Positions 1-9,357 are shown, numbered from the stretch's first letter. The stretch: 64,000 nucleotides of DNA from Bacteroidota bacterium (GCA_018267955.1 JAFDXL010000009.1:956717-1020716), one strand, 5' to 3'. Made by a program: numbers and translations. The notes: generated from the sequence alone by a model not told the origin.

Positions 1-230
1 AACACAATGGCCGTTACTTATATAATATCATATTGCTTTTCATTTTCATTATAGGCCTTTTAGTTTTTCTGCCATTGATATGGCATACAGGTAATGAAGA
101 TATTACCTTCATATTTTTATTCAGTATGCTCATTGTTGGTTTTATAATGGCGATATGGTACCTGGTGATCAGTTACAGGGAAATGCAATTCATCAACAAA
201 CTGGTGAAACGGCACGAGTTAATAAAATGA
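1..230 (+). CDS. C-terminal part of a small membrane protein (5' end outside window)
   Basis: The frame that ends at the TGA at 228-230 is open back to the left edge, so this is the tail of a gene that starts upstream. The 75 visible residues hold two hydrophobic stretches (about residues 8-26 and 33-55), then a basic amphipathic tail ending in HELIK. A TTG at 33 could serve as an internal start but nothing favours it. I do not recognise the family. The stop lies 2 bp from the stop of the convergent gene on the other strand. Confidence 0.45.
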   Translation, partial: HNGRYLYNIILLFIFIIGLLVFLPLIWHTGNEDITFIFLFSMLIVGFIMAIWYLVISYREMQFINKLVKRHELIK

Positions 231-232
231 GC

Positions 233-1567
233 CTATTCAGGTATAAGATGATTCTGTATGTCTTCCGTGTATTTCATCCTGCCAAAAATATAAAAATATG
301 CATCAGCCGTCATACGCTCCCAATGCAAGATGCCAATAGCCATTTGGTAGCTTTGGAACATATTCAGTGAAATGAAGAATGTACCGCACACAATTGCAAC
401 TATCCTTACCCCCAATTTGGCCCTGGTAACAATACGATGCACCAAAGCGGCTAATGGCAGTGCTAAAATAGCATAGGTTTCTATCAAAGGCCTGCAGCTG
501 AAACCTCCACCATACCACCATGCCGCCCACGAAAAAGTGATATAAAAATTTATTAAAAAATAAATAAAGAACACAGGCAATGTTTTATTGCCGTCTTTAT
601 ATAAATAATAGAACCCCGCAAAGGCTACAAAAGCTAACGGGGTGTAAACAAACCATCCTTTTCTGAAACCAAATAAACCCTCTAATATATGGGGTTCTGC
701 AAAATTAAATCGCTCGCCTATATAAGAATAAAACCACCAATGACCGGTTACATATTTCCAATATCCCAGCTGTACTATTATTACAAATGAAAATACAACC
801 AGAGCCAATAGTATCTGCAATTTTCTGCGCCAGAGTTTAGCAAACCGCTCTTTTAATAAATGTTTGCTGTTCACATCCCAAAATATCGGGATGATGATTA
901 CTAGCAGGTTGGTAGGTCGTGTAATAAATATAAAACCCGCTAAAAGCCCCAATACACAGGCATCCCTTAACTTATAATTATCATACCATTTTGCTGTAAA
1001 GAACAATAATGCACTGAACAATGCAAAAGAGAATGGATGACTCATTCCCATGTCAAAGAATGTATAATGATACAGGTTGGTACCTAATGCAATACATATC
1101 AGCGTTATTAGTACGGTTGTATCGGAGTAATAACGCATTAAGCTGGCACGGATAAACAACAGTCCGACAATAGTCCAGAATATTACTGCGCTAATGACTC
1201 CCCACTCGTATGGTTTACTATAACCATCTGCTGCCGGATAGTTAATCCATTTGCACCAGGAATGTGTAAGAATGAAAAAAGGCAATTCCATACAACTTAC
1301 GCCTACAGGATATTTATTTATCCTTTTATGATTCGGCTGGTCATAAATGCTATACCAAACACGATCACCCGAAGGCTTATATATACTATCTATATTATGG
1401 TAGAAACTCAGCTGCCCCAAATCATGATAAATAAATACTGCAGGCAGATATAGATAATAACCAGACTTGTCATAGGTCAAAACTTTACCATGCCAATCTG
1501 ATTCACGATTAAACATAATGAAGGTATGCAGGACAAGGTAAAGGCAAATAAATACTTTAGTTTTCAC
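233..1567 (-). CDS. polytopic membrane protein, possibly GT-C glycosyltransferase-like
   Basis: A 444-residue protein with about ten hydrophobic segments. After the first membrane segment comes a polar loop (roughly residues 20-95) rich in Asp, Tyr and His, including a YDKSGYYLYLP stretch. That layout, a large first extracytoplasmic loop with acidic residues followed by many helices, is what GT-C sugar transferases and related Bacteroidota membrane proteins show. I see no diagnostic catalytic motif, so the enzymatic role is an inference. It is a single gene, convergent with the partial gene at the left edge. ATG start; no strong ribosome binding site is visible, as is common in Bacteroidota. 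Confidence 0.6.
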   Translation of the reverse strand: MKTKVFICLYLVLHTFIMFNRESDWHGKVLTYDKSGYYLYLPAVFIYHDLGQLSFYHNIDSIYKPSGDRVWYSIYDQPNHKRINKYPVGVSCMELPFFILTHSWCKWINYPAADGYSKPYEWGVISAVIFWTIVGLLFIRASLMRYYSDTTVLITLICIALGTNLYHYTFFDMGMSHPFSFALFSALLFFTAKWYDNYKLRDACVLGLLAGFIFITRPTNLLVIIIPIFWDVNSKHLLKERFAKLWRRKLQILLALVVFSFVIIVQLGYWKYVTGHWWFYSYIGERFNFAEPHILEGLFGFRKGWFVYTPLAFVAFAGFYYLYKDGNKTLPVFFIYFLINFYITFSWAAWWYGGGFSCRPLIETYAILALPLAALVHRIVTRAKLGVRIVAIVCGTFFISLNMFQSYQMAIGILHWERMTADAYFYIFGRMKYTEDIQNHLIPE

Positions 1568-1656
1568 TGAACAATAATAAAAATAAATCCTGCGATATTT
1601 TTCTTATTGTTTACCGAATATTAATTTCTGCTTCCTATAGTAGCTTTAATAATGGC

Positions 1657-1664
1657 TATATTTG
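1657..1664 (+). promoter_or_regulatory. candidate -7 box for the OsmC gene
   Basis: TATATTTG fits the Bacteroidota -7 consensus TAnnTTTG and lies 20 bp before the OsmC start codon. No convincing TTTG -33 element is seen at the usual distance, so this is a candidate only. Confidence 0.35.
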
Positions 1665-1684
1665 GCCTCTAAAACAAACCAATT

Positions 1685-2101
1685 ATGAGACGCACTGCAA
1701 CTGCCGTATGGAACGGCTCCGGAAAAGAAGGTAATGGTACACTTACTACTGCCAGCACTTTGCTCAATAATGCACAGTACTCTTTCAAAACCAGGTTCGA
1801 AGATGGTATAGGCACTAACCCGGAAGAGCTGATGGCTGCTGCACACGCCGGCTGCTTCAGTATGAAACTTTCTTTTGTATTAGGCGCGGCAGGTTTCACG
1901 CCCGAAGAAATACATACGGACTGTGCTATCACCCTTGATGCTGCTGCAGGTGCTATCACTAAAAGCGAGCTGACCGTTAAAGCAAAAGTACCGGGCATTA
2001 CTCCTGAAAAATTCCAGGAATGTGCTGCGGATGCCAAGGCAAATTGCCCGGTTTCAAAGGCATATAACATGGAAATCACACTGGATGCTTCGCTGATTTA
2101 G
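1685..2101 (+). CDS. OsmC family peroxidase
   Basis: A 138-residue protein of the OsmC/Ohr fold, which reduces organic and lipid hydroperoxides with a redox-active cysteine pair. Both cysteines are visible: Cys57 in an AAHAGCFSM context, which is the OsmC signature, and Cys121 in NCPVSK. The preceding acidic motif NPEELMAAAH (residues 45-54) and the N-terminal region are typical of OsmC rather than Ohr. Length matches the family. It is a single gene with its own terminator directly downstream and a candidate -7 box upstream, so it is probably monocistronic. Reductant and substrate cannot be read from the sequence. Confidence 0.92.
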   Translation: MRRTATAVWNGSGKEGNGTLTTASTLLNNAQYSFKTRFEDGIGTNPEELMAAAHAGCFSMKLSFVLGAAGFTPEEIHTDCAITLDAAAGAITKSELTVKAKVPGITPEKFQECAADAKANCPVSKAYNMEITLDASLI

Positions 2102-2127
2102 ATGACATTCATCATCTTTTTACATAA

Positions 2128-2160
2128 ACAAAGCCGGCGAAATGCCGGCTTTGTTATTTT
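2128..2160 (+). terminator. Rho-independent terminator after the OsmC gene
   Basis: A perfect 11-bp stem (ACAAAGCCGGC with GCCGGCTTTGT) closes a GAAAT loop and is followed by TATTTT. It lies 27 bp after the OsmC stop. Confidence 0.85.
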
Positions 2161-2349
2161 ATGAATATTTTTTTCGCCAATTGACACATTTTTATATACA
2201 TATCTATAAATGCTACAACGACTACTGTTGTAACTACAATATTTTTAAATTTTTTTTCATCAAAATGAGTTAGGTCATAGGTGCAGGCTCTGCCGCATTA
2301 GATATTTGTATTGTTAAACGAAACGATACAATTTTCAAATATCAACGGT

Positions 2350-2979
2350 ATGAGCAGTCGCAATTTTGTAAATCTGAATGTGGCAGTTGTTGGAGGTGGA
2401 AAAGCCGCAGAAAGGCTGGCCATGATACTGGCCTTTTCTGATCATGATGTATATGTAGGCGTAGCAGATGAAGAATATGAAACCGCCATGGAGCAATTCA
2501 GGTTTTACGAAAATATAATGGTGACATCTATCGAAAACGCCGCGGGACTTTCTGAAGTAGTGATCATTGCGGCTCCAAATAATGAGGTAAGAGAAATGGC
2601 TTATTTCGTTGATGATGTAAAAAACAAGGTAGTAATAGATTATAGCAGCTTTGCACAGGCAGGTATTGAAGAGGTAGATTCGTTAAACGCCATAAAAGTA
2701 ATTACTGGCTCTAAGCAAATTGTAAAATGTTATGCAGCAGATGCATACAAGAAGTTTACAAGCCCCATGCTTGGTAAAGAAAATATAGACATCCTGATGG
2801 TGGGAGATGACAAGAAAAGCAAAGTGATTGCAAAGATAGTTCTGGAAAATCTTGGCTTTGCGCAGTGTACCGATTTTGGCACAAGCGAAGCTTTAAAATT
2901 GTTGGAGACCATAACAACAAAAGACATATTAGCACCTGCTCCTCAAAAAGAGTTGGTACCGGTAGCAGTGGAGAGATAA
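2350..2979 (+). CDS. NAD(P)-binding Rossmann protein, F420-reductase/P5C-reductase-like N-domain
   Basis: About 209 residues from the ATG at 2350. A TTG at 2311 would add 13 residues, but the ATG sits just before the first beta strand and is preferred. The strand NVAVVGGGKAAERLA is a dinucleotide-binding loop, and the segment EVVIIAAPNNEVREMA matches the fourth to fifth strand of the COG2085-type fold (predicted F420-dependent NADP reductase, P5C reductase N-terminal domain). The GGGKA loop departs a little from GxGxxG. There is no neighbour that suggests a substrate. The C-terminal end is Pro-rich and short, so it probably lacks a separate catalytic domain. Confidence 0.7.
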   Translation: MSSRNFVNLNVAVVGGGKAAERLAMILAFSDHDVYVGVADEEYETAMEQFRFYENIMVTSIENAAGLSEVVIIAAPNNEVREMAYFVDDVKNKVVIDYSSFAQAGIEEVDSLNAIKVITGSKQIVKCYAADAYKKFTSPMLGKENIDILMVGDDKKSKVIAKIVLENLGFAQCTDFGTSEALKLLETITTKDILAPAPQKELVPVAVER

Positions 2980-3202
2980 TTGCAGGTGCAGGGCGCTAAT
3001 GTGTTTAAAACAATACTAAGGCAAATCAGACATATTCAAACAAGCCAAACAAAACAAACAAACTCCTAAAGAAACAAAGCAAACAATTGATTTTTCATGG
3101 TGTGTGGTGTATAAGCGTGTCAGTTCTCTGATGCGCTTCTTTCTTTATACATGGTGGCAATCTCTAAAATCACTTATTTTAGTAGCCTAATACACCATAC
3201 TT

Positions 3203-4960
3203 ATGCGCAAATACGCTACGCTTCTGCTGGCTATCGGAATATTTGCAGGATCCTGCAATAACCAACAAAACAAAAAGGAATCCATGAATAATAGTAATGA
3301 TGCTGCTTTTGATAGCTATAAAGAACGATTTGTAGAAGCTTTGTGGCAGCAATACCCGGGCTGGGCAAGCAGCGTGGGCTATCACAAATATGATAGCATA
3401 TTGATAGTACCTGATGCAGCAGCCAGGAATAAGGAGATAGCTTTTTGCAAAGGCCAGCTCGATTCGCTTAAACAGTTTGACGATAATGGCCTGTCAGATA
3501 ATAATAAGATCGACAAGGCCATGATGCGCAACCAGTTGGAAAGCTCCATCTGGTCTGTAAATGAGGAAAAAAGCTATGAGTGGAATCCTGCGCAATACAA
3601 TGTATCCGAAGGATTTGCAGACATATTGAACGGCACGTATGATTCGCTCGATAATCGTCTGCGTAATATAGGCAAGCGACTTGCTGCTGTTCCTGCCTTC
3701 TATGAAGCGGCCAAGCAAAACATTAAAAACCCAACTGCAGAACACACGCAACTGGCTGTGGAGCAAAATATGGGTGGTGCCTCTGTGTTGGAACAAGACC
3801 TTCCTGCTGCATTACAAAAATCGCATTTGCCAGAAGCGGAAAAAACTGCGATCAAAGAAAAAGCTGCACAAGCTGCTACAGCCATGAAAGGTTATGCGGA
3901 CTGGCTAAAGAACCTGAAAAATGATCAGCCGCGCAGCTTCCGCCTGGGGAAAGACCTATATGCAAAGAAATTTGACTTCGATATCCAGTCTGGCTATACA
4001 GTGGATGAGATCTATAAAAAAGCACAGGAGCACAAACAGGAGCTCCATACCAAAATGGCGGCATTGGCAAACCAGCTTTGGAGCAAATATATGGGCAATG
4101 CTCAAAAGCCTGCAGATAGCCTGCTGCTCATCAGGCAGGTGATTGATAAAATTTCCCTGCAGCATACTAGTCCTGATTCCTTCCAGGCAGCTATTGAAAA
4201 GCAAATTCCTGTGCTGGTTGATTTTATTAAAAAGAAAGACCTCATCTATATAGATCCCGCCAAACCATTAGTGGTACGTAAAGAACCCGCTTATATGGCC
4301 GGCGTTGCCGGCGCGTCTATCAATGCGCCTGGCCCTTATGACAAAGGAGGTAATACTTATTATAATGTAGGAAGCCTTAGCGGTTGGGATAAACAAAAGG
4401 CAGAAAGCTACCTGAGAGAATACAACAATTATACACTGCAGATATTAAACATACACGAAGCCATTCCCGGCCATTATACCCAGTTGGTATACAGCAACCA
4501 ATCACCAAGCATCATTAAAGCTATATTGGGCAATGGCGCCATGGTAGAAGGATGGGCCGTTTATACAGAGCGTATGATGCTGGAAGAAGGCTATGGAAAT
4601 AATGAACCTGAGATGTGGCTGATGTATTATAAATGGAACCTGCGCAGCACCTGTAATACTATACTGGACCATGATGTACATGCGGGAAATATGACGAAAG
4701 AACAGGCAATGCATTTACTAATGGACGAAGCCTTTCAGCAGCAATCAGAAGCTGAGGGCAAATGGCGCAGGGTGAACGTAACCCAGGTGCAGCTATGTTC
4801 TTATTTTACAGGATACACTGAGATATACGAGCTCCGTGAAGAGCTGAAAAAGAAAATGGGCGATAAATTCAACCTTAAGGCATTCCATGAAAAATTCCTG
4901 AGCTATGGCAGCGCACCGGTTAAGTATATAAAGGAAATGATGCTTAAAGATTTTAAGTGA
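3203..4960 (+). CDS. DUF885 family lipoprotein, putative zinc-dependent peptidase
   Basis: A 585-residue protein with a lipoprotein signal (hydrophobic core, then FAGSC, with Cys at about residue 18), so it should be anchored in the outer or inner membrane facing the periplasm. It belongs to the DUF885 family (COG4805). The key motif HEAIPGHY has His418, Glu419 and His424. Together with a downstream MVEGWAVYTERM segment, in which the Glu is a likely third ligand, this forms the predicted metal site of the family. Length is usual for DUF885. Flanking gaps of about 220 and 90 bp suggest it is transcribed alone. Activity on peptides is inferred from distant similarity to M32-like peptidases, not shown here. 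Confidence 0.88.
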   Translation: MRKYATLLLAIGIFAGSCNNQQNKKESMNNSNDAAFDSYKERFVEALWQQYPGWASSVGYHKYDSILIVPDAAARNKEIAFCKGQLDSLKQFDDNGLSDNNKIDKAMMRNQLESSIWSVNEEKSYEWNPAQYNVSEGFADILNGTYDSLDNRLRNIGKRLAAVPAFYEAAKQNIKNPTAEHTQLAVEQNMGGASVLEQDLPAALQKSHLPEAEKTAIKEKAAQAATAMKGYADWLKNLKNDQPRSFRLGKDLYAKKFDFDIQSGYTVDEIYKKAQEHKQELHTKMAALANQLWSKYMGNAQKPADSLLLIRQVIDKISLQHTSPDSFQAAIEKQIPVLVDFIKKKDLIYIDPAKPLVVRKEPAYMAGVAGASINAPGPYDKGGNTYYNVGSLSGWDKQKAESYLREYNNYTLQILNIHEAIPGHYTQLVYSNQSPSIIKAILGNGAMVEGWAVYTERMMLEEGYGNNEPEMWLMYYKWNLRSTCNTILDHDVHAGNMTKEQAMHLLMDEAFQQQSEAEGKWRRVNVTQVQLCSYFTGYTEIYELREELKKKMGDKFNLKAFHEKFLSYGSAPVKYIKEMMLKDFK

Positions 4961-5053
4961 TAATAGATTTTAAATATGGCATAATTTTTTCACGTATGGA
5001 TTTTAGCGGTAACTTAATGTTGCAAACAGCTGTTTTACCCAAATCCACCAAAT

Positions 5054-5941
5054 ATGCAGGTACAATCTATTGATCGGGTTGATGATATTTCACCTACGGA
5101 CTTTCGTGAACGTTATTTGCTACCATCCAAACCCGTTGTAATAAGAAACCTGGCCCATCAATGGAACGCAATTAATAAATGGACCTGGCAGCATTTCAAA
5201 GACCTGGTAGGTGAGGTGAATGTACCTGTTTATAACAATACCCGTGCAGGTGCAAAAGTGCCGGTTAATGGTGGTGATGGTTTCATGAAGTTTGGCGAGT
5301 ATATAGATCTGATAAGTAAAGGTCCATCTGAATGGCGCATATTTCTATTTAACCTGTTCAAGCACGCGCCGCAGCTGAAGAATGATTTTACTTTCCCTGA
5401 CCAATACATGAAGGGGTTTCTAAAATCATACCCTATGCTATTTGTCGGAGGTGCCGGTTCTATAGCACACATGCACTATGATATAGACCTCGCGCATATC
5501 TTTCATACACAGTTCATTGGCCGTAAACGTGTATTGCTGTTAGGAAATAAACAATCCACTCTTATTTATAAGATGCCATCTACCGTGGAGAGCGCCGCAA
5601 GCTTTGTCAACTGGCACGAGGGGCTCGATTATGAACACTTCCCCGCCCTTCAGCATGCAAAGGCATATACAACAATATTGGAGCACGGCGATACACTATT
5701 TATGCCAAGCGCTTACTGGCATCATATGCAGTATATGGATAGTGGCTTTGCTATGAGCCTGAGAGCAATGCCTGTTAGTGTTTCCGGAAAACTGAATGCT
5801 TTGTACCATATATTTGGCATGCGCGGTTTTAATAATATGCTTATTAAAATGGCACCTGGGTGGTGGTACAAATACAAGAGGAAAATAGCGCACAAGAATG
5901 CAAATAAAGCAATGAGAAAATTACAGTCAGCAGCATTATAA
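5054..5941 (+). CDS. cupin-8 / JmjC-like protein, probable Fe(II)/2-oxoglutarate oxygenase
   Basis: A 295-residue protein with the cupin-8 layout. The N-terminal segment FRERYLLPSKPVVIRNL is the usual entry strand. The iron-binding facial triad is readable as His141-x-Asp143 (HYD in AHMHYDIDLAH) with a distal His at 223 or 224 (SAYWHHMQ). The strand GDTLFMPSAYWHH is the typical second half-barrel. A basic C-terminal tail (residues 265-295) follows. Members hydroxylate proteins or small molecules; the substrate is not evident. It is followed at once by a bidirectional terminator shared with the next convergent gene. Confidence 0.85.
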   Translation: MQVQSIDRVDDISPTDFRERYLLPSKPVVIRNLAHQWNAINKWTWQHFKDLVGEVNVPVYNNTRAGAKVPVNGGDGFMKFGEYIDLISKGPSEWRIFLFNLFKHAPQLKNDFTFPDQYMKGFLKSYPMLFVGGAGSIAHMHYDIDLAHIFHTQFIGRKRVLLLGNKQSTLIYKMPSTVESAASFVNWHEGLDYEHFPALQHAKAYTTILEHGDTLFMPSAYWHHMQYMDSGFAMSLRAMPVSVSGKLNALYHIFGMRGFNNMLIKMAPGWWYKYKRKIAHKNANKAMRKLQSAAL

Positions 5942-5973
5942 TAAAGAAGCCCGGACCTCCGGGCTTCTTTATT
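5940..5973. terminator. bidirectional terminator between convergent genes
   Basis: A 14-bp stem (ATAAAGAAGCCCGG with CCGGGCTTCTTTAT) with an ACCT loop. A-rich and T-rich arms on both sides make it work in either direction. It overlaps the cupin stop codon and lies 14 bp from the stop of the WxxGxW gene on the other strand. Confidence 0.85.
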
Positions 5974-5986
5974 ATAAAACATTGTG

Positions 5987-6289
5987 TTATCTCCAATATC
6001 CGCGTATCCATACTTCACCACCGCGGCGGCGTTCCCAATGTCCCGGCACCCATATTGCAGCAGGACGCGGAGGAGCTACCCAATAACCGCCATGCCATAC
6101 ATATCTTCTGCCACGCGGCACCCAATCTTCTTCTACCCACACATGACGCGGAGAAGGTGGTGCAGGCCTTTGTACTACTACAACTCTTGGCCTCGGTGGT
6201 CGCACCCTTACTATTATTTGAGCATAGGTTGTATTAGCTGCAAATAGAACTACTAATAACAACATTCCGATTTTCTGTAACTGTTTCAT
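5987..6289 (-). CDS. exported WxxGxW-repeat protein (YXWGXW / BcpO-related)
   Basis: A 100-residue protein with a clear signal peptide (LLLVVLFAANTTYAQ). The mature part is rich in Pro, Arg and Val and then carries short repeats of the form W-x2-G-x-W: YVWHGGYWV, IWVPGHWER and VWIRGYWR. These place it with the small Bacteroidota and Proteobacteria proteins called YXWGXW or BcpO-related. The function of the family is not known; periplasmic or cell-surface location is likely. It is a single gene, convergent with the cupin gene. Confidence 0.8.
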   Translation of the reverse strand: MKQLQKIGMLLLVVLFAANTTYAQIIVRVRPPRPRVVVVQRPAPPSPRHVWVEEDWVPRGRRYVWHGGYWVAPPRPAAIWVPGHWERRRGGEVWIRGYWR

Positions 6290-6374
6290 AACGGATCGTT
6301 TTGTTTACAAAAGAATTAGATGTAAAAACGATGCCATAGTTTAGTTGCTATTTGCAAAAGAAATCTAAAAACCG

Positions 6375-8414
6375 TTACCTTATTTTATATCGGAAGCCTC
6401 CGTAGAAATTACTACCCATGATCGGCCCCCATACCATAGAGGCATCGAAACCCGGGCCGTACGGGTTAGCCGCGCCTACTATCGGCTGAGCCATCCTGTA
6501 GTTGGTCAGGTTTTCACCACCAACATATATGTCAAATGCTTCGCTGATCTTTTTGGTTACCTGTGCGCTCATCTGCCAGTACCAGGGTGAGTAATGTTCG
6601 GGAATCGTTTGGCCTATGGCATTATCATACAAAGTAGGTATGCGTTTACTACCTATCAGTTGTACTGTGTAATCAAATTTCCAGTTGTTACGTGTTTTAT
6701 AGCCTATGTTGGCAAAGGCCCTGTGCGATGGCACCAATATCCGTTCCTTCAGGTTACCATTGAAAGTAGTACGGGTATCATACCAGCGATACGACAACCT
6801 GAAATCCAGGTTATGTATCAATTCATAATCCAGTTGTGCCTGCAGGCTGTGGGCAAAGGCGATGCCATTAAGATTATAGAACACAACCTTGTATGGGCTA
6901 CCCACATCCATCACTATATGGTTTTGGAAAGAAGTGTAATAATAGTCTACACTAAATGCTCCATCCCTGTAATCAATCGTAAACTTCTGCGTAAAATTTA
7001 GCCCCATGTTCCAGGCTACTTCAGGTGCAAGTCCGTATGGGTTTCCAAGGTTGGTCGACTGGATAACAAAAGTTCTGTTGCTGGCCATAATGCCCATATT
7101 CTCAGCAAATACATTGGCAGTGCGTTGTGCCCTGCCAGCAGATGCCCGGAATACGGTTTTCTTAAACGGTGCATATCGTATATGCAACCTTGGCGTAGCA
7201 AAAGCGCCGTAAATATTGTGGTAATCGCCACGCAGGCCTGCTACTACATTCAGCTTATCAGAGAAGTTATGCGTGTATTCCGCAAACACACCGGGAACTA
7301 ATTCGTTACGTAGATATTTTGTTCCATTATAGGTCTCATCGTATTGCTCTACCATATTGCTGATACCTGTTTTGATAACATGATTAGTATTGCCAATAAT
7401 GGTTTGATAAATCAAATTTGCATAGAATGTTTTCTGAGTAGCAGCATAATTAGTAGCTCCCAATACAGCATCCTGGTCGTGATATACACCTGATAATTGC
7501 AGGCCCATACTGGTGCCTGGTTTATTGAATATCTTACCGATCTTGGCCCAGCCTTCTGCCCGCTGCAGATCCATGTTATATCCCCACGGTCTGCCGGGTA
7601 TTTGCTCCATGCCTTCTTTGTAATCCCATTGGCCGCCGGTATTATGCAGGTAAGAACCTTTGACACCACCCTGCACTTCCCATTTTTTAGGTGCAAACCA
7701 AAACCATCGGTTAGCCACTACCAGTTGCTTATCCAGCGGCTGATCCAGGAATCCATCCTTATTTCCATCCTGCTTTAGCCATTGCGAGCGTGCATTGACA
7801 AATAGGTTAGACGATAGTGCTTCGTTAAACTGGTGACGAAATACAATATTTCCCTCAGTACGGCCCTGGGAGTTCTGGTATAAATTAAATAGCGCCTTTT
7901 CGTCTGTTTCCTTGAATGGTTTTTTCCATTCTACGTTGATCTGGCCCGCAAGGCTTTCATACCCATTGACCACGCTACCTGTACCCTTGCTTAGTTGCAT
8001 ACCATCTATAAAAGTGCCGGGCGTAAAATTCAACCCTGTAATAGCGGCAAGACCACGTGTGTCGGGAATATTCTCACGTGTTATCAATGTATAAGGACTG
8101 GCAAGGCCCAGCATTTGTATCTGCTTATATCCTGATACCGCATCTGTAAACGCCACGTCTACAGACGGTGTTGTTTCAAAACTCTCGCTCAGGTTACAGC
8201 AGGCTGCCTTTAAAAGTTCCTGCGAACTGATAAGCTCTTTTTTAATGGGATCCAGCATGCTGATCTGCGTAGAGGAGCCCCTGTTATGTATAACAACCTC
8301 TTTCAGCTTTTTTGTACTGTCTTTGGCTGCTTTAGTAGCTTCCTGCCCGTTGGCATAAGCACATACCAGCATCAGGCTACCAACCAGCAGCGGCTTCCTA
8401 TAATTCCTATCCAT
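6375..8414 (-). CDS. TonB-dependent receptor, probably for a metal (copper-linked context)
   Basis: A 679-residue outer membrane receptor. A signal peptide ending near ANGQ is followed by a short linker and a plug domain. The plug contains a twin-cysteine segment LLKAACCNLSESFETTPSVD and then GYKQIQMLGL, and the rest is a TonB-receptor beta barrel ending in an aromatic-rich strand (NFYGGFRYKIR). It is the last gene of a three-gene minus-strand operon, 17 bp after the HMA-domain gene. This plug type commonly sits beside HMA and HYC_CC_PP proteins in Bacteroidota, which suggests uptake or handling of a metal such as copper. The metal itself is an inference. Confidence 0.88.
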   Translation of the reverse strand: MDRNYRKPLLVGSLMLVCAYANGQEATKAAKDSTKKLKEVVIHNRGSSTQISMLDPIKKELISSQELLKAACCNLSESFETTPSVDVAFTDAVSGYKQIQMLGLASPYTLITRENIPDTRGLAAITGLNFTPGTFIDGMQLSKGTGSVVNGYESLAGQINVEWKKPFKETDEKALFNLYQNSQGRTEGNIVFRHQFNEALSSNLFVNARSQWLKQDGNKDGFLDQPLDKQLVVANRWFWFAPKKWEVQGGVKGSYLHNTGGQWDYKEGMEQIPGRPWGYNMDLQRAEGWAKIGKIFNKPGTSMGLQLSGVYHDQDAVLGATNYAATQKTFYANLIYQTIIGNTNHVIKTGISNMVEQYDETYNGTKYLRNELVPGVFAEYTHNFSDKLNVVAGLRGDYHNIYGAFATPRLHIRYAPFKKTVFRASAGRAQRTANVFAENMGIMASNRTFVIQSTNLGNPYGLAPEVAWNMGLNFTQKFTIDYRDGAFSVDYYYTSFQNHIVMDVGSPYKVVFYNLNGIAFAHSLQAQLDYELIHNLDFRLSYRWYDTRTTFNGNLKERILVPSHRAFANIGYKTRNNWKFDYTVQLIGSKRIPTLYDNAIGQTIPEHYSPWYWQMSAQVTKKISEAFDIYVGGENLTNYRMAQPIVGAANPYGPGFDASMVWGPIMGSNFYGGFRYKIR

Positions 8415-8431
8415 TTTTACGAATTACCTGT

Positions 8432-8776
8432 TTAGTGTGAGCAACTATTGGTTTTGTAATGACAGCACTCCGGCAGTTTATTATAGTCGGCATCAGTTGC
8501 TTTTATCTTTTCAGAACTGTGCCCTGCCTTTGCTACACTTTGCAGAATCGTATTCTCATTGGTCTTTGACGGACGGTATATTACAGTAAGCACGTGTGAA
8601 TCCACATTCCATTCCACGCGTTTTACTCCTTTTACGAACGCAGCTTCTTCGATACGTTTCTTACACATGTCGCAACTGCCGTCTACAGTGTCTTTAATAG
8701 TTGCTATATCATTCGACTGGGCGAATCCCCCCAGGGAAGAAAATATAATACCGGAAAATATTATTAAACGTTTCAT
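8432..8776 (-). CDS. exported heavy-metal-associated (HMA) domain protein
   Basis: A 114-residue protein with a signal peptide (MKRLIIFSGIIFSSLGGFAQ) and one HMA domain. The metal-binding loop is GSCDMCKK with Cys35 and Cys38, the CxxC site of copper chaperones and of the N-domains of P1B ATPases. The C-terminal tail adds further possible ligands (ECCHYKTNSCSH). Secretion to the periplasm is unusual for a classic cytosolic chaperone. It lies between HYC_CC_PP and the TonB receptor, so a role in periplasmic metal capture for that receptor or in metal buffering is likely. Confidence 0.9.
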   Translation of the reverse strand: MKRLIIFSGIIFSSLGGFAQSNDIATIKDTVDGSCDMCKKRIEEAAFVKGVKRVEWNVDSHVLTVIYRPSKTNENTILQSVAKAGHSSEKIKATDADYNKLPECCHYKTNSCSH

Positions 8777-8847
8777 TATTATATGTTATGGTTATTAAAT
8801 AAAAATGTATCAGCCATAGAATATGGCATGGAGATTTGATACATTAC

Positions 8848-9264
8848 TTAACCATAGTAAGTGAAACGCGAATGAAGTTTAAATAACGGAATGCCTTGCC
8901 ATCGCCCCGGTGGCGCATTGGGTCTGCCTGCAGTAGTGGCCGGCTGGCGATAAGATATAAGTTGTTCTGTATAAACTATTACCGGTGTAGCAGGCAAAAG
9001 CCATTCCCCTGCGGTCAATTTTAAGTTGCAGAACGAAGCAACATTTTGGTCTGCACCGATCTTAGACACTACTACCTTGTCTTTACAGCACCCCTTCTCA
9101 GCATTGCCCTCATCTTTACAAACATCATCTTTGCAGCCTTTCTTGTCTTTTACATACATCTGCCACGATGCCAGCTCTTCGCCGCAATAGTGGGTATGTA
9201 TAATGATACCTGTAACTGCAAGCAGGTACATGATCATTACCGGTATGACAAGAAATCTCTTCAT
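8848..9264 (-). CDS. HYC_CC_PP family protein
   Basis: A 138-residue protein whose three name-giving motifs are all present: HYC at residues 25-27 just after an N-terminal hydrophobic segment, CC at 59-60 in EKGCCKDK, and PP near the C-terminus (NAPPGRWQ). Additional cysteines (44, 49, 80) make it Cys-rich outside the membrane. The family is a Bacteroidota-specific small membrane or exported protein regularly next to metal-transport genes. Here it is first in the operon with the HMA protein and the TonB receptor, preceded by a good promoter. Metal binding is plausible from the Cys/His content but not demonstrated. Confidence 0.88.
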   Translation of the reverse strand: MKRFLVIPVMIMYLLAVTGIIIHTHYCGEELASWQMYVKDKKGCKDDVCKDEGNAEKGCCKDKVVVSKIGADQNVASFCNLKLTAGEWLLPATPVIVYTEQLISYRQPATTAGRPNAPPGRWQGIPLFKLHSRFTYYG

Positions 9265-9274
9265 TCGTTACCTG

Positions 9275-9307
9275 CAAAGATACTTCAGCACTTGTTAACA
9301 AAACAAA
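9275..9307 (-). promoter_or_regulatory. promoter of the HYC_CC_PP-HMA-TonB receptor operon
   Basis: On the minus strand TATCTTTG (plus-strand 9275-9282) matches TAnnTTTG, and a TTTG lies 21 bp upstream (9304-9307). The start codon at 9264 is close, so the leader would be very short. Confidence 0.5.
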
Positions 9308-9357
9308 AAAAGCTGTATAACTTATTGATGGAGTTTACATTATTTTGTAGGTACATT

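Noticed and set aside
9046-9357. In-frame upstream extension of the thioesterase
   Set aside because: It lies antisense within the HYC_CC_PP gene and over its promoter. The ATG at 9358 fits the family length.
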